A DNA stretch of 64,000 bases, from assembly GCF_002099425.1 (NCBI RefSeq), contig NW_018344008.1, forward strand, positions 9,850,501 through 9,914,500. Reading direction: 5' to 3'. Origin of the DNA: Phascolarctos cinereus. Its lineage: Eukaryota > Chordata > Mammalia > Diprotodontia > Phascolarctidae. The notes under the pieces were generated by a model that worked only from the letters and a program-made list of their open reading frames with translations, made no database searches and was not told the DNA's origin. The translations under genes were made by a program, and so were the position numbers. Shown in pieces: positions 1 through 10,969 of the stretch. Numbering within the stretch: position 1 is the stretch's first letter; the number at the start of each line of letters is the position of its first letter.

Positions 1-394
1 GCAGGAAAACAGATGGTCAAAATCTCTAATTTTTATATACAAATTTTAACATATTGCAGATATGGCTAGAAATTGAAAATATTATAAATTTTCTTTTTTT
101 TCCCTTTTGGTTAGGTGACTTTGTTAACAACTTCCTTTCTTTCATGCTTCACTAAATCCATGACTTCATGGAAACAGATACTTTTTCTACCAAAGCAATT
201 CTTTATTTTCAAGAAGTCCACAACTTCTATGCATATGTGTTCCAAAATCCATAGGTTGAAGGTCTCCCTTTGGATTTTTTAATAGCTATTGGTTACTAGT
301 GTAGTACCTTGGATGTTTACCATTATCCCTCATTCCTTCTAGATGATTGGTCTATGTTATGTCTTAGTCCACATCTTTCACAATTTATTGTTGA

Positions 395-975
395 TATCAA
401 TTAATTATTCAATCAACAAGAATTTATGAAGCACCTAGTATGTGCCATTCAATGTGTGAGTTACTGAGGAAGAAAAATACAATAAATGAAACTATCTCTA
501 CTCACAAGGAGCTTACATTTTAATGAGAGAGTCAACAAGGGTGTATATAAGTATATACAGAATAGATGCAATAGAAAAATACAAGGAAATTGGAAAGGGA
601 GAGTACTAGAATAAAGTGAATCAGGAAAATCTTCACTTAGAAGGCAGTGTATGAACTCTACCTTGAAGAAAGAGAGATAAGGAAGGAAGGCATTTCAGGT
701 ATAGCCAATGGAAAGGCATGGAGATTAGAGATGGAGAGCATTTGTGATGAACTTGGAGAAGGCCAGTTTGGCTTGAATGACAGAGAGCTGGAGGACAAGT
801 AATATCCAATGAGGTTAGAAAGATAAATTAGAATGAAATTGTGAAGGGTTTTAGAAGCCAAACAGAATTCATATTTGATTCTAGAACCAGTAGGAAGCTA
901 CTATAGCTTATTGTGTAAGAGAATGATGTGGTTAGATTTATGCTTAAGGAAAATCACTTTTGCTTACATACTAAG
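395..975 (-). mobile_element. L2 LINE, 3' part, minus strand
   Basis: Read on the plus strand, this follows the inver­ted L2 3' end in order. It starts with an 'ATTTATGAAGCACCTAGTATG' like block truncated here to the first 20 bases of similarity, then the 'ggagcttacatttta' block, a 'gaaggcagtgtatgaactc' block, an 'aggccagtttggct' block and the 'aaggaaaatcacttttg' block. Many differences from the family pattern mark it as old. No coding capacity remains. Confidence 0.75.
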
Positions 976-1754
976 AAACACTATACATTTTTCCATTGCC
1001 CTTTGGGTCACCTACAATTTTGCAAAACAACAAACTACTCTCAGGCTAAAATAGTTATTTGGTAGAAATTTAAATTCTGTTGATTTTGTATATGTCAGAT
1101 AGAGGTCTTTCTCATGTCAACAATTCAACCAGTGCCTATTTTATCTTGTTTACAATTGAAGTTTTCTCCTGAGCCCAGGGGATTGAATATAATACTGTCA
1201 GAAGATATTTATGTACTTTCAAGAGACATAATTAATTGTGATCAGGCCTGTAGATACACACAGAAATCAGTTGAAACAAAAAAAATACATCAGTTGCTCT
1301 TTCTATAAATTCATCTTGCTGTACTTGATTTTGAATCAGTTGAGAATCCAATGAGAAGCAAATGCCTTTTGACTGAGCAATTTCCACTTACAAGAAATGT
1401 GCTGAGATTTCCCCCTGAATAATTTAATTCACTTATCCATGCATAAATTAAAATATAAAGATTGCATTTAAAAGTATTGTGTTTGGGGATCCTGTGGCTT
1501 TATTTGCTGGGAATGTGAAGGGTGAGATTTTGAGGAATGTTTTAGTAGTGTTATCATTGCTTAATATCTGGCTAAACCACCCTGATTCTTGGAGAAATGT
1601 AGAGGTGCTTTTATCTCAGGTGATATGTTAAATCATGCACAACAGGAAATAGTTTCCTCTTCCCTGAGTAAAAATGTTTCCTCAATCAATCTGATTCTCC
1701 AGTGAATTTGTGCTTTTACATTTGAAAAATAAATGCAGGTGCAACATCTTATTT
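976..1754. other. No feature recognised
   Basis: AT-rich sequence with no repeat family that I can name and no long open frame. The 64-codon frame at 1114-1308 has no recognisable motif. Confidence 0.4.
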
Positions 1755-1935
1755 TCAGCTGGATTGTCTAACATGTCCAGACAGCAGAGTTACTTTCAGT
1801 GATATACGATGTCTCTGAAAAAGGCTTTCAATTGTTGGCTTCTTGCTGCCATATTCTTCTGGCATTCTTGCACCTATTTTGACTAGCAGATCTGTCCACA
1901 GAATTTTCATGTGACTCAGATCATGGACTTCTTTC
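1755..1935 (-). other. Exon-like open frame, minus strand, unassigned
   Basis: On the minus strand a pyrimidine-rich run ending cccttctag lies directly before position 1935 and would serve as a splice acceptor. From there one frame stays open for about 60 codons to a stop at 1755-1757. The peptide begins KEVHDLSHMKILW and continues with PEEYGSKKPTIESLF. Its composition is mixed and protein-like, and no simple repeat or transposon family explains it. The codon split at the acceptor is two bases before and one after. I do not recognise the protein. It could be a terminal exon, a pseudogene piece or a chance frame. Confidence 0.25.
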
Positions 1936-2221
1936 CTAGAAGGGTCAAAATAAATGGCCACTGTTAGGGCCTGTTTTTGGCGATTACTCAATTCTCAGGA
2001 AGTCCAGTTTTTTTTCATAATTATACAACAAGGACCAGCCTCAGAAAACTGGATGACAATATTACATTATAAGTAGAGGCCTCAAGTCATTAAAACATAT
2101 CTTCATTTTTGTACCTCTGATGGGAAGTTGTACAAATAGTGCTTGCCTGTAACATATCTAAGTACCAAAGTGGAGTTGAGGGAATATTTCATATGGACAT
2201 TATGTAGAGAGTGGACAGAAT

Positions 2222-2284
2222 ACACACATGCATATATAAATACACAAAATTTACATACATATACATATGTATGTATGTATGCTC
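2222..2284. repeat. Degenerate CA/TA/TG simple repeat
   Basis: Alternating acacatgcatat, atacatacatat and tatgtatgtatg runs, imperfect throughout. A pair of overlapping short open frames here is a product of the low-complexity sequence. Confidence 0.7.
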
Positions 2285-3205
2285 TGGCACATTCTCCCAG
2301 GGCTAGGCTTACTACATCAGCCACTCAATGCTGTTGATTACTCTGAGGAATTTAGGGTATCTCTTCCCTACTTCGATTAGCTCAAATTCCTACTGGCTAT
2401 GTTTTTTCCATTGTTAAAGGGGCCAGTGACTAGCACATCCAGTTACATTTAATCACTTAATATCAATTAGCTTTTACAAAACTGTACTTAATTCAAAGAG
2501 ATAGCAGGAAAAAAAACTATACCAACACTTTCCCCAATATCTCTGTGACATACATTCCTCTGTGCTATCTCAGTCTCTAGGAGAATAAGTTCAAAACTTA
2601 GTTCAGTTCCTACATGGCATTGGTCTCGCTAAGTTCAGGTCCCAATGTGATCTGACTGCCAAATTGGTATTTTCACTGGACTAGGATCCCAAAAGTCACT
2701 CCCAAAGATCACTCCTTGGGGTAGTGATACTACATTGGCTGTAAAACCTGTCTGGATTCCAACTCCCAGATTCCTGTGACTTTCTCTCCTGACCTTTCAA
2801 ACTCCTAAACTTTAAGATTCCACTCCCTTTCCCTCGGATAGAAAAGAATAAACAAAAAGGCCAAGACCTATTTCTCATAGGCATATAGTTTCAGAGAGGA
2901 GAAGGCCCAAAGGCTTCTTCCCTTTCCATGTGGTCTCAAGCTAACCCAGTTGAAGCAAATAGACCATGGCCAATTTTGACAGGCCTTTCTGAATGCATCT
3001 GAAGCCAATCAGCCTCTCCTACATGTGGCTGGCAAACCAGAACTAGTTATGAAATGACTGTACATGCTCTACAGTCTCTCCAATGTACTTCCTGTATATG
3101 TTGTCACAATTCTCTCGGAATCAAGTTTGCTAGTATGCTTCACATGGTGAGGTTGCATCAACCAAGGAAGCTAATAGAGTCTATGTATGTACCAATTACA
3201 CTATA

Positions 3206-3206
<1 letters not shown>
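2285..3206. other. Unassigned sequence
   Basis: Slightly GC-richer than the surroundings around 2540-3000, with no domain or repeat family I can name. A solitary old LTR is possible, but I saw no matching ends, primer site or polyadenylation arrangement that would support one. Confidence 0.3.
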
Positions 3207-3247
<41 letters not shown>

Positions 3248-3256
3248 GCACACATG
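3207..3256. repeat. (CA)n microsatellite
   Basis: About 20 uninterrupted CA dinucleotides followed by one variant unit and an AT-rich run. Confidence 0.95.
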
Positions 3257-3342
3257 TAAATATATGTATATATAGTTGCAATATAAGATGTTTTAGATGG
3301 AAAGATCACTGATACATAATAGATAGATGGGTAGATAGATGG

Positions 3343-3545
3343 ACAATAGGGACTAGATCTATGACTTCTTTGGTATAGGATGCTTCCATGTGAAGAAAGT
3401 CCTTCTAACAGTGCATACCTCCACTGTCACTTATAGTCTTAGAGAGTTGCCTAGAGAGCTAAGATATGAATTGATTTGATTTACTCACTGTCACATAGCC
3501 AGTACATGTCAGAGGCAGGGAATCAGTCTTCTAAATCAAGTATGA
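3343..3545 (-). mobile_element. MIR3-like marsupial CORE-SINE, minus strand
   Basis: The plus strand shows the family order gggactagatctatgactt, then a degenerate gaaagtccttctaac block, the cttagagagttgcctag block, and the inverted SINE body 'actgtcacatagccagta' with 'gtcagaggcaggga'. Other copies of the same layout lie near 18200, 35280, 44540 and 55875. The name is from memory of the marsupial MIR3 subfamilies. Confidence 0.6.
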
Positions 3546-4289
3546 GTTTAATTACTCTAAGGTTCAACTTAAGCTTATATGCTGTGGTAAGCATGAGAGT
3601 AGTAGCTGATTATCCTCTAAGAGTTTTATATATAATTACATTCTAGTTTAAAGATCATGGAATAGGTTAGTTGGGACCTGCAAGGGTATTCTGAAGCCTA
3701 AGAACATGAATATGATAGTTTAAACTGTTAACTGTACACCTCTATCCTCACTCCTATGCCCTATGCCCCCATATATCTACTTTGAATTTGTTCCATTTTG
3801 AAGGTGCTGAAAGAGTCCTGCCCTGAATTGGATAAGTTACAGAGACAGTGCAATTTGGAACCCACTCTGGATTTCAAACTATCCTGGAGGATGCTGTTCT
3901 CTTTACCATGATCTAAAATGAACTGATCCTGCTAAGGTTCCTACATAGTGTTTTGTGACAACTATCAGGAAGGAACCTTCAAAATATGTCCAGAAGAGCT
4001 GACAGGCAAAGTGGACCTCTCAGAAGGATCTATGGATTCTCTTAGTCTTTTTTTTTTGTCTTCATGGTATAAACCAACAGTCCTGTGATCATCATTGTTT
4101 TGTATGGTCCTGAGATTTGTGTGTGGTTTGCCAAGGATGGAAGAAAAAAAGAAAATTCTCTTTCAAAATGATAGAATATTGCTGTGGACATTTTATCAGA
4201 CTATAAGGACTTTCAAACAGTCATAACCATCATTCAGGCATAGCCACACTTAAAAAAAGAAACAGATAATTGGCTACATTCTAGTGTAA
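3546..4289. other. No feature recognised
   Basis: Mixed-composition sequence without a long open frame or a repeat I can name. Confidence 0.4.
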
Positions 4290-4480
4290 TATTTGTTTGT
4301 TTATTCATTTGTCCATTCAACAAATACTTACCAAGTACTGGTCATATTCAAGGGGATTCATTTCTTGTGGGAGATAAAAAGACAAATTAGGTGGTCTAAG
4401 AAACTTAAAAGATCTACTCTAAGAGGGAAGATAATAAAGCCAAACATTTATTTCTTCTTTGGCCATAGTGCACTTCAGAA
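4290..4480 (-). mobile_element. Degraded L2 3' end, minus strand
   Basis: The block cattcaacaaatacttacca followed by 'aagtactggtcat' is the inverted L2 3' terminus. It decays into unrecognisable sequence after about 150 bp. Confidence 0.5.
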
Positions 4481-4800
4481 GTTTATTTTCTTAAAAGTGT
4501 TGTGACTATTTTATAATTTCAAAATCTGATAGGCTAAACTCTGCCGGGTACCAATATAGCAGTGAGCTCCAGGCAGCCCAAAACTTGCACAATGGGGTCC
4601 CTTCAAACAATACCCAAGTTTCAGGGTACTCTGTATGTCCATATCCACTCAAAATAGTATCTGTGAAGCCCATGAATCTATTATTTTTTTTGTCACCCAG
4701 TGCATACAGTTCAAAGAAAAGGTTTGTAGCAAAAAATTACTGATCATGAAAATGGATTTATAATAGAAAAATTTCAAGTATCCTAGTGAAAAGGCAAAAG

Positions 4801-4957
4801 CTGAGCAGAAACTTTTTTTTTTGGTAAGGCCAATTGCCTTAAGTGACTTACCCATGGTCACACAGATAGTGTCAAGTGTCTGAGGCTGGATTTGAACTCA
4901 GGTCTTCCTGACTCCAAAGCCAGTGCTTTATCCACTGCTCCGCCTGAGCAGAAACTT
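4801..4957 (-). mobile_element. WSINE1-like tRNA SINE, minus, with target duplication
   Basis: The inverted SINE body contains agtgacttacccatgg, 'ggatttgaactcaggt' and 'tttatccactgc'. A poly-T run (the A-tail of the sense strand) stands at its left. The element is framed by a perfect 14-bp repeat, ctgagcagaaactt, at 4801-4814 and 4944-4957, so both ends of the insertion are intact. The perfect duplication argues for a fairly recent event compared with the L2 and MIR copies nearby. Confidence 0.9.
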
Positions 4958-5331
4958 GGAATGCAAAGACAGAAATCAAGGGAAATCTAGAAAGGTAAGA
5001 TATTTGAGAAATTGGAAGGGACTACATAATGGTAACTTGCTAACATTCCAATGGTGCAAGACAGACAAGCATTCATTTAGAATCACTCTGTCTTCAAATA
5101 TCACAAGAAGAAGTAAGAGTGCTAAAAACAGGTCCTGGGGGTGGTTTTGTGATGTTTTGATGGTCTTGAGAAGGGAAAATAAAGAGAAGGAAAAATACTA
5201 TAGTAGGGGAAAAATAAGGAAGAAGGAAAAGGGACTTACTATTTCTTATAGATAGGGTGCAAGAGAATATACTAAAATAGAAGAAAGAGTGGGGAGAGTA
5301 GACATTGCATGCATCTCATTCAATCTGAACC
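4958..5331. other. A-rich sequence, no feature recognised
   Basis: Purine-rich, with a 110-codon frame at 4923-5255 that begins inside the SINE flank and is rich in Lys, Arg and Ser. It shows no motif and is treated as chance. Confidence 0.4.
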
Positions 5332-5336
5332 CAACA

Positions 5337-5378
<42 letters not shown>
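5332..5378. repeat. (CA)n microsatellite
   Basis: A run of CA units with a single CATA interruption near the left end. Confidence 0.95.
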
Positions 5379-6404
5379 TTTGTTGTAGAAGTTCATGAAG
5401 TTCAACACAGATACAAATAGGAACAGGGAGAAGAAAGAGGACAATCCGAGAAGGAAGGCAAAGTTAGAAAGAGAATAATCATGGGCAAAATAAACAGGCT
5501 TTGAAAGGTAGATTTTAAAGGAGAATTAAAAAAAGAAAATGTAAGAATCAGCATTTTCTGTCTTCTTCTGTTTACTCACATTTTCATGCTCAGTTCCTGG
5601 TTTGGGACTTTGTGCTAGGGCCAAATTTCACTTCGTTTTGCACTCAATAGCATGAGTGCAAAGGCCCTGTTTGTTTCTGACCTCTATATCCTGGGCTCTT
5701 GATATCTGCCTTTTACCATGGCTATATTTCTTCACTTGGAATGCCAGCAGGTGTCAGGCCCCTTTGGATGTTCCTAGATCTAAATACTGTGGTTGTTAGG
5801 CATCCCTTGATTATCTCTAGTCAGAGTGATATTGTCTTCAGGCTTCCAAGTAAGGTCCTGGGTCAAAGTGCTATGGGCGTCCAGTGCTCTCAGAGATTTG
5901 TGACCTTCTGGCTTCCCTAGAGTATTCCCACTCAAAGGGCCTACAGGTTTAGGGCTAGTTTATCTGTGCTCAGGCTGGGATCACAGGTCAGGCCCCTCTC
6001 ACAATACCTATAGTCTTCTGGCTATTTTTTTGGTTGCCCTTGGTATGGTAAAGATGTTTCTCTTTGAATTTCTTGATAATTATTCAATATGGTGTCCTTT
6101 CTAGATCTTTGCCAAAGTATTTGTAAATGAACTAGGTTCCTCTCTGACCTTTCATATTGGATCTTAATTAGAAGTGAATATCCATCAGTATTCTAAAGAT
6201 TTAGTATCTATATAATTCTTTCTAGCTCTTATGCTCACAATGTATACAATAATATATGTTAGTTCTTAAGCCAACAGTTTTGTTAATTTAAAATAACTGG
6301 TCTGACCTGTAAGGGAAACATATTGAAAATTCTGGCTGCCTAATAGCAGCCTGAAAGAAACAAGGAAAATAAACAATCTCCTCCAATAGATTCCTACAGC
6401 TTAT
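5379..6404. other. Unassigned; possible LINE 5' sequence around 5570-6060
   Basis: The segment 5570-6060 is GC-richer than its neighbours. In texture it resembles the non-coding 5' regions of marsupial L1 seen at 60350-60900, but I found no long shared block. The rest is AT-rich with no recognisable unit. Confidence 0.25.
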
Positions 6405-6565
6405 AATAGCTCTGAAATTAGAGAACATGAGTTTAAATTCTGCTTCTGACACTTGCTATCTGTGTAAATTTGGGCAAGTAATTTAACCTTTTTATGCCTC
6501 CATTTCCTCATCCATAAAATCAAAGTTGGACTTGATAGCATCTGAGATCCTTACTATATATGTAT
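6405..6565 (+). mobile_element. MIR/THER1-type SINE, plus strand
   Basis: Contains the tRNA-related block gagtttaaattctgcttc, 'tgtgtaaatttgggcaagta', the core 'tttcctcatccataaaatc' and a tail like 'ttggacttgatagcatctg'. The divergence is that of an old mammalian SINE. Confidence 0.75.
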
Positions 6566-6784
6566 AGCACTAGGAAATCCAAAATAGAATTATCCTGAAC
6601 AAATCCCCATAGTATTGTACCAACTTGCAGAGTGGATCTCCCAATAAAGGTACCTCAGTTTCAAAGTTCTATGTGGGTTTTTATCCATTCCAAACCATAG
6701 TTTATAAGCTAGTCCAAGTCCTTTTTGTTTGCAATAGCTTCCTAATCTACTTTCCAGACATCTCTAGTCATACCATCTGCATTT

Positions 6785-7098
6785 GACTCCACCCAAGCCT
6801 TTGTCTTCTCTTTATCTGCACTTCAGAATGGATTTCATTCATGGAGCCACCTTGGATTTTGATGAGCTAGTTTTGGTCTTATTTTGCTTGGTTTCAGGAC
6901 TTCTCCACAATTTCAGGACATATCCAACTATGATTACTGTGCTTGACTCCATTCAATTCATTGTCTCCCTTTGTACCTGAGAATGGATTCTGCTCATGGA
7001 GCCATCTTGGACTTTGAGAAGTCAGCTTCAACCTTGTTTTGTTCAGTTCTAGGCCTCCACCATAACTCCAGCTATTCCACACCATATAGTTTACTTTC
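6785..7098. repeat. Imperfect direct repeat, two units of about 157 bp
   Basis: Two tandem units start near 6785 and 6942. Shared landmarks are ttgactccac/ttgactccat at the starts, then atggatttcattcatggagc against 'atggattctgctcatggagc', the 'atcttgga' like block, and the 'ttttgcttggtttc' against 'ttttgttcagttct' block. Overall similarity looks near 75 percent by eye. I cannot tie the unit to a known transposon family. Confidence 0.65.
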
Positions 7099-7119
7099 CA
7101 TCTCCTCACAATTCTCTTT

Positions 7120-7235
7120 TATGCATTAGAATGAGTATGAGGTACATGAGAACAGGGATTATCTGCTTGCTTCCTACTTGTATACTAGCACTTAGAACAC
7201 TTTCTGACACATACTAAAAGATTAATAATATTATT
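7120..7235 (+). mobile_element. L2 3' tail, plus strand
   Basis: The order 'gagaacagggattatctg', 'tatactagcacttagaacac' and 'ctgacacatactaaaag' follows the sense L2 3' terminus. It abuts an ATCT microsatellite. Confidence 0.55.
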
Positions 7236-7237
7236 TC

Positions 7238-7287
<50 letters not shown>
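7238..7287. repeat. (ATCT)n microsatellite
   Basis: About 12 uninterrupted tetranucleotide units. Confidence 0.95.
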
Positions 7288-7384
7288 GAATGACCTGTCT
7301 TTTGCACCCAAATTCCAGCACAGTATATAAACTAGTATCAGAAAACTAGTATCAGAACACACGGGTCTTTTCAGGTCACTTCTC

Positions 7385-8130
7385 TGTTAAAAAACCATCA
7401 ATGGTTCACCACAGAACAAAGTATAAGTTTCTCTTGCTTTATTAAAAACTACAATTTAGTGCTGCATTGGATAGAGCCCTGGGCCTGAAGTCAGGAAGAC
7501 CTGAGTTCAAATCCTGCCTCAGACACTTACTAGCTGTGTGACCCTGGGCAAATCACAACACTGTTTGCCTCAGTTTCCTCATCTGTAAAATGAGCTGGAG
7601 AAGAAAATGGCAAACTGCTCCAGTATCTTTGTCAAGAAAACCCCAAATGGGGTCATGGAGCATCTAACACAATTAAAACAATAGAACAACAGCACCATTT
7701 AATGCCATGCTGTCTTTTCAGCTTTATCTCTCATTGTTTTCCTTCAAATGTATATTCTAGATTCTACGCATGTGTATCCATCCCACACTTTCTTACCCTT
7801 TGCCTTTGTTGTATCATTCCCTTTCCTTAGAGTCTTTCTTATCCTTTCTGTTGAAGACTTAAACATTCTTTAAGATAGTTCAAATGCAACCTCTTTCACA
7901 TAACTTTTTTTATCTCTTTGAAAGATAAAAAAAAAGTTAATATTTTTGCTTTGGACTTCACAATCTACTTTGTACTTCTCAAGTTCCATTCTGTATGAGA
8001 GTTCTGTATGTATTGTATTCCTCTTACTAGATTGTAAGCTCCCTATCGTGTCTTATTTGCCTTTGCTTCAACCACAGAGATTAGGAGAGTGCTCTGAAAA
8101 TAGCAAGGACTTAATAAATGTTTGTTAAAT
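7385..8130 (+). mobile_element. L2 LINE 3' part, plus, interrupted by a SINE
   Basis: Left of the SINE is the 'accatcaatggttcaccaca' block typical of the sense L2 3' region. To the right come a pyrimidine-rich stretch, 'ctagattgtaagctccct' and the terminal 'ttaataaatgtttgttaaat'. The two flanks continue one another once the SINE at about 7461-7692 is taken out. Confidence 0.75.
7461..7692 (+). mobile_element. MAR1-type SINE with RTE-like tail, plus
   Basis: The tRNA-related head is partly eroded (gctgcattggatagagccc). The body continues with 'gacctgagttcaaatcctgc', 'tagctgtgtgaccctgggca' and 'tttcctcatctgtaaaatga'. The longer tail holds 'ctggagaagaaaatggcaaa' and 'gaaaaccccaaatggggtca'. That tail separates this type from the short WSINE1 copies. 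Confidence 0.9.
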
Positions 8131-8864
8131 AGAATTGCAACTTACATAAACAAATATAATCAGCTAGATTTTTACTTTAATTATTTGTACCTTCCACATT
8201 ACGTCACAGGGAAGAGATAACCCCATATCAGTTGTGGAAAATAATGTGTACAAATAATGTGTAGTGACATGATATTTTACATCTATCTAAATAATGCCAT
8301 TTGACTGTCTTGTGAGTCAGGCAGATGCTGTTCATTTGGAGATGCCTTTGGGTCTTTCACATGATATGGCTATTCTTAGGTCTGAGTAATTCTGATAACC
8401 ATGGTAGTCATTTTCAAATCTGCATCCTGTATTCATAAGGGAGAAAACACATTAACAAAGCCAAATTTGGTTGTCTATCTTAGTACTTTCTTTAAATGGT
8501 CTATGTAGTTTTTCTAAGTCTTACTAATAACTTTCAGAAAATTGGATGTAAAAGATATGGTCAGAACAACACTTTTGGTCATTACATTGGTAAGTGGTGT
8601 CAGGGAATCTGAGCATGTGAAATCTTTCATAATCATTTTGATGCAATTTGAGGGTGCTAAACTAAATGGTCTTTGAATCTCCTATAATTTCTATGTCATA
8701 TGTTGTTCAGGTATCTCTTTGTGTTCTTCCTTTTTTGCTTCCATTACTCCTCAGAGACCCTACTCAGGTCCTTTATTCAAATTCCTCTATATTAGATTAA
8801 CTCTTCTCCCACCTGGAAAATTTCTTTTTTTGATCTTGATCTTGTAATTTGTTAATTGTTAAAA
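8131..8864. other. No clear feature
   Basis: AT-rich sequence. A short block near 8655-8690 (aaactaaatggtctttgaat) resembles a MIR tail but is too short to call. Confidence 0.35.
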
Positions 8865-9555
8865 AAATAAATAAAGCTCTTACATGGCTTCATAGCCCAG
8901 CAAAATAAATGTGTACATTGCTCATATTTGAAAATGTATATGTCTTTTTGAATCTTCAGTTCATCACTTCTCTCTTAGGAGAGGAGTGACATGTTTTATC
9001 CTCATTCCTTTAGACTCGTGATTTATCATTGTTTTGATTAGAATTCTCAAGTATTTCAAATTTCTTTTTCTTAAATGTTATTATATACATATAATTATTA
9101 TTCCAGTTCTGCTCATTTCACTCTGCACCAGTTCATAGAGGTCTTCCTAGTTTCCTCTGAAACTGACCATTTTATAATTTCTTATGGCACAATAATATTC
9201 CATTACATTCATATAGCACAATTTCCTCAGCCATTCCTCAATAGGATGATAACTCCTAAATTTCTAGTTTTGGGATATTATGAAAAGAGCTTTTATGAGA
9301 CTTATATGTATATTTATCCTTTACCTCTTAAAATTTTTTTCGTGTGTGTTATATATGGAGTGATATAGCTAGGTTAAAGACTATACCCATTTTAATAACT
9401 TTTGGGGCATAGTATCAAATTGCTTTCCAGAATGCTTGAACCAATTCACAAGTCCACTAATAGAGCACTAGTGTAACTTTTCCCACAGTCCCTCTAATAT
9501 TCCTCTTTTGTCATCTTTGTCAGCCTGATGTGTATGAGGTAGAACTTTAGTTGCT
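8865..9555 (-). mobile_element. L1 3' part, minus strand, 5'-truncated (copy 1)
   Basis: Read on the minus strand, the block ending the L1 ORF2 C-terminus is visible as ATGGAATATTATTGTGCC, followed by 'agagtgaaatgagcagaact'. The plus strand begins at the 3' limit 'gttaaaaaaataaataaa'. The whole unit is roughly 90 percent similar to the copy at 10970-12240 and shares its variants, so both belong to one subfamily. No poly-A run is seen at the 3' limit. Confidence 0.75.
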
Positions 9556-10069
9556 TAATTGTTAATTTAGACTTTGCACCATAATAAGTCGAAATCAGTT
9601 AAATTAAATTGGCATAAGCATGATAATATCTATCAATAGCAGGCTGTAACATAAATTGAAACAATCTCCAATGGCTAATATTCTCCTCCCCTTAACTCTG
9701 ACTCTGGCTTTCCAAGTTCTAGGGTGCTGTGGATCCAGGGTCCTCCTGCCAAGCTACTGTCACAAGGAAACTTTCAGGGTAGGGAAAATGGATGAAGTAG
9801 GGTATATGGCTTATTCATTATCAGAAGAACACGAATAGGATCTTGAATTAGAGACCACTGTTGTTCTATATGGGACTGTTACCCCTTTGCAAGTGGTTAA
9901 ACTTGCCCAGGGTCTGGAAGAGCTTAAACTATATTAATGCCACAAGTCACAATGGTAGGTACCTGATCTTGGCAGAAGAATATGAGAAATCCCAAAGTCT
10001 ATAAACCCTTTCAGAATGGGTTATATTATTAAAATTTCCCTCCTCTGTTGCTTCTTACATCTCTCTTCC
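9556..10069. other. No feature recognised
   Basis: No repeat or gene recognised. A 60-codon frame at 9656-9838 has no motif. Confidence 0.35.
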
Positions 10070-10247
10070 CCTGCCTTTTTCTTTTTCTTCTTTTTGGCTA
10101 GGCAATAGGGTTAAAGTGACTTGCCTAGGGTCACATGGCTAGTAAATGTTATGTGTCTGAGGCCATATTTGAACTCAGGTCCTCTTGAATCCAGGGTCGA
10201 TGCTCTGTCCACTGCACCACCTAGCTGCTCCTCTCCTGCCTTTTTCT
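10070..10247 (-). mobile_element. WSINE1-like SINE, minus, with target duplication
   Basis: Carries the inverted body 'agtgacttgcctagggtcac' and 'ctgtccactgcaccacctag'. Perfect 13-bp flanking repeats, cctgcctttttct, lie at 10070-10082 and 10235-10247. Confidence 0.9.
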
Positions 10248-10254
10248 GAGTATT

Positions 10255-10900
10255 CATTTTAAAAGTCTCAAAGATTTATCTGTAAATACATATTTTAAGT
10301 ATTCATTATGACATGACAGAGTGACAGGCAGTTATACTGAACAAGAGTATGCGTTCAGATATGCAGAACATTATCCACAATATAACTGCATTCAGCAAGC
10401 ACAAACACATGTAGGACAGAATGAATAACACACAAATCATGAACAACACATATAAATTATGCATTATATGGACTCTAGTAATGAGAACTACCTGGCTACA
10501 TACCTGTAATACCTTGAGCATTATAAGCAAATTTGGTCAGTGACTGAATAATCCTTCAAAAAAAGCCCCACTGAAATATTATATTATTATACATTATATA
10601 CGTCAGCAATACAGTGATTTAAAAATACAAATGGTGTCCTCTTAAAATCCTGTGCACTTAACACATTTTCTTCAATTAATATTCCCATTCATTCTCAATA
10701 ACAGCAACAGCAATAGAAATCCTACTATATTTCAGTGCACTGAAATACTATTTTATTTTTAGTAAAAGATGATGCAGTGTAGTTTCCTCATTCCTCTTTG
10801 ACTATGTGGTTCAGTGATTGAATTTTAATTCACAGCAATGTCATTGTACAGCAATAAATTATACTGAAATAAATGGAGCATATCAGAGCATAGCCATCCT
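10255..10900. other. Non-repetitive AT-rich block, UTR-like
   Basis: No transposon family is recognisable and no long frame is present. On the minus strand the block has several AATAAA-like and ATTTA-like elements, as expected of 3' UTRs or of AT-rich DNA in general. It contains a 20-bp palindrome at 10728. Function unknown. Confidence 0.25.
10728..10747. repeat. Perfect 20-bp palindrome
   Basis: The sequence TATTTCAGTGCACTGAAATA equals its own reverse complement, with no spacer. In 64 kb of AT-rich DNA one such palindrome may occur by chance. Confidence 0.9.
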
Positions 10901-10969
10901 TTTCTGTTTTCTTTTCTTTTATTAATCTTTGCCTCCTGCTACTCCCCTGCAATCCCACAGAGTAAGTTA

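Noticed and set aside
2285-3206. Solitary LTR
   Set aside because: No matched ends, target duplication, primer site or polyadenylation layout could be seen.
4923-5255. 110-codon basic plus frame
   Set aside because: Starts within SINE and duplication sequence, has no motif and is only a purine-rich open stretch.
7238-7287. CRISPR-like array (also the other tetranucleotide and dinucleotide runs)
   Set aside because: Plain microsatellites without spacers, in a mammalian repeat context.
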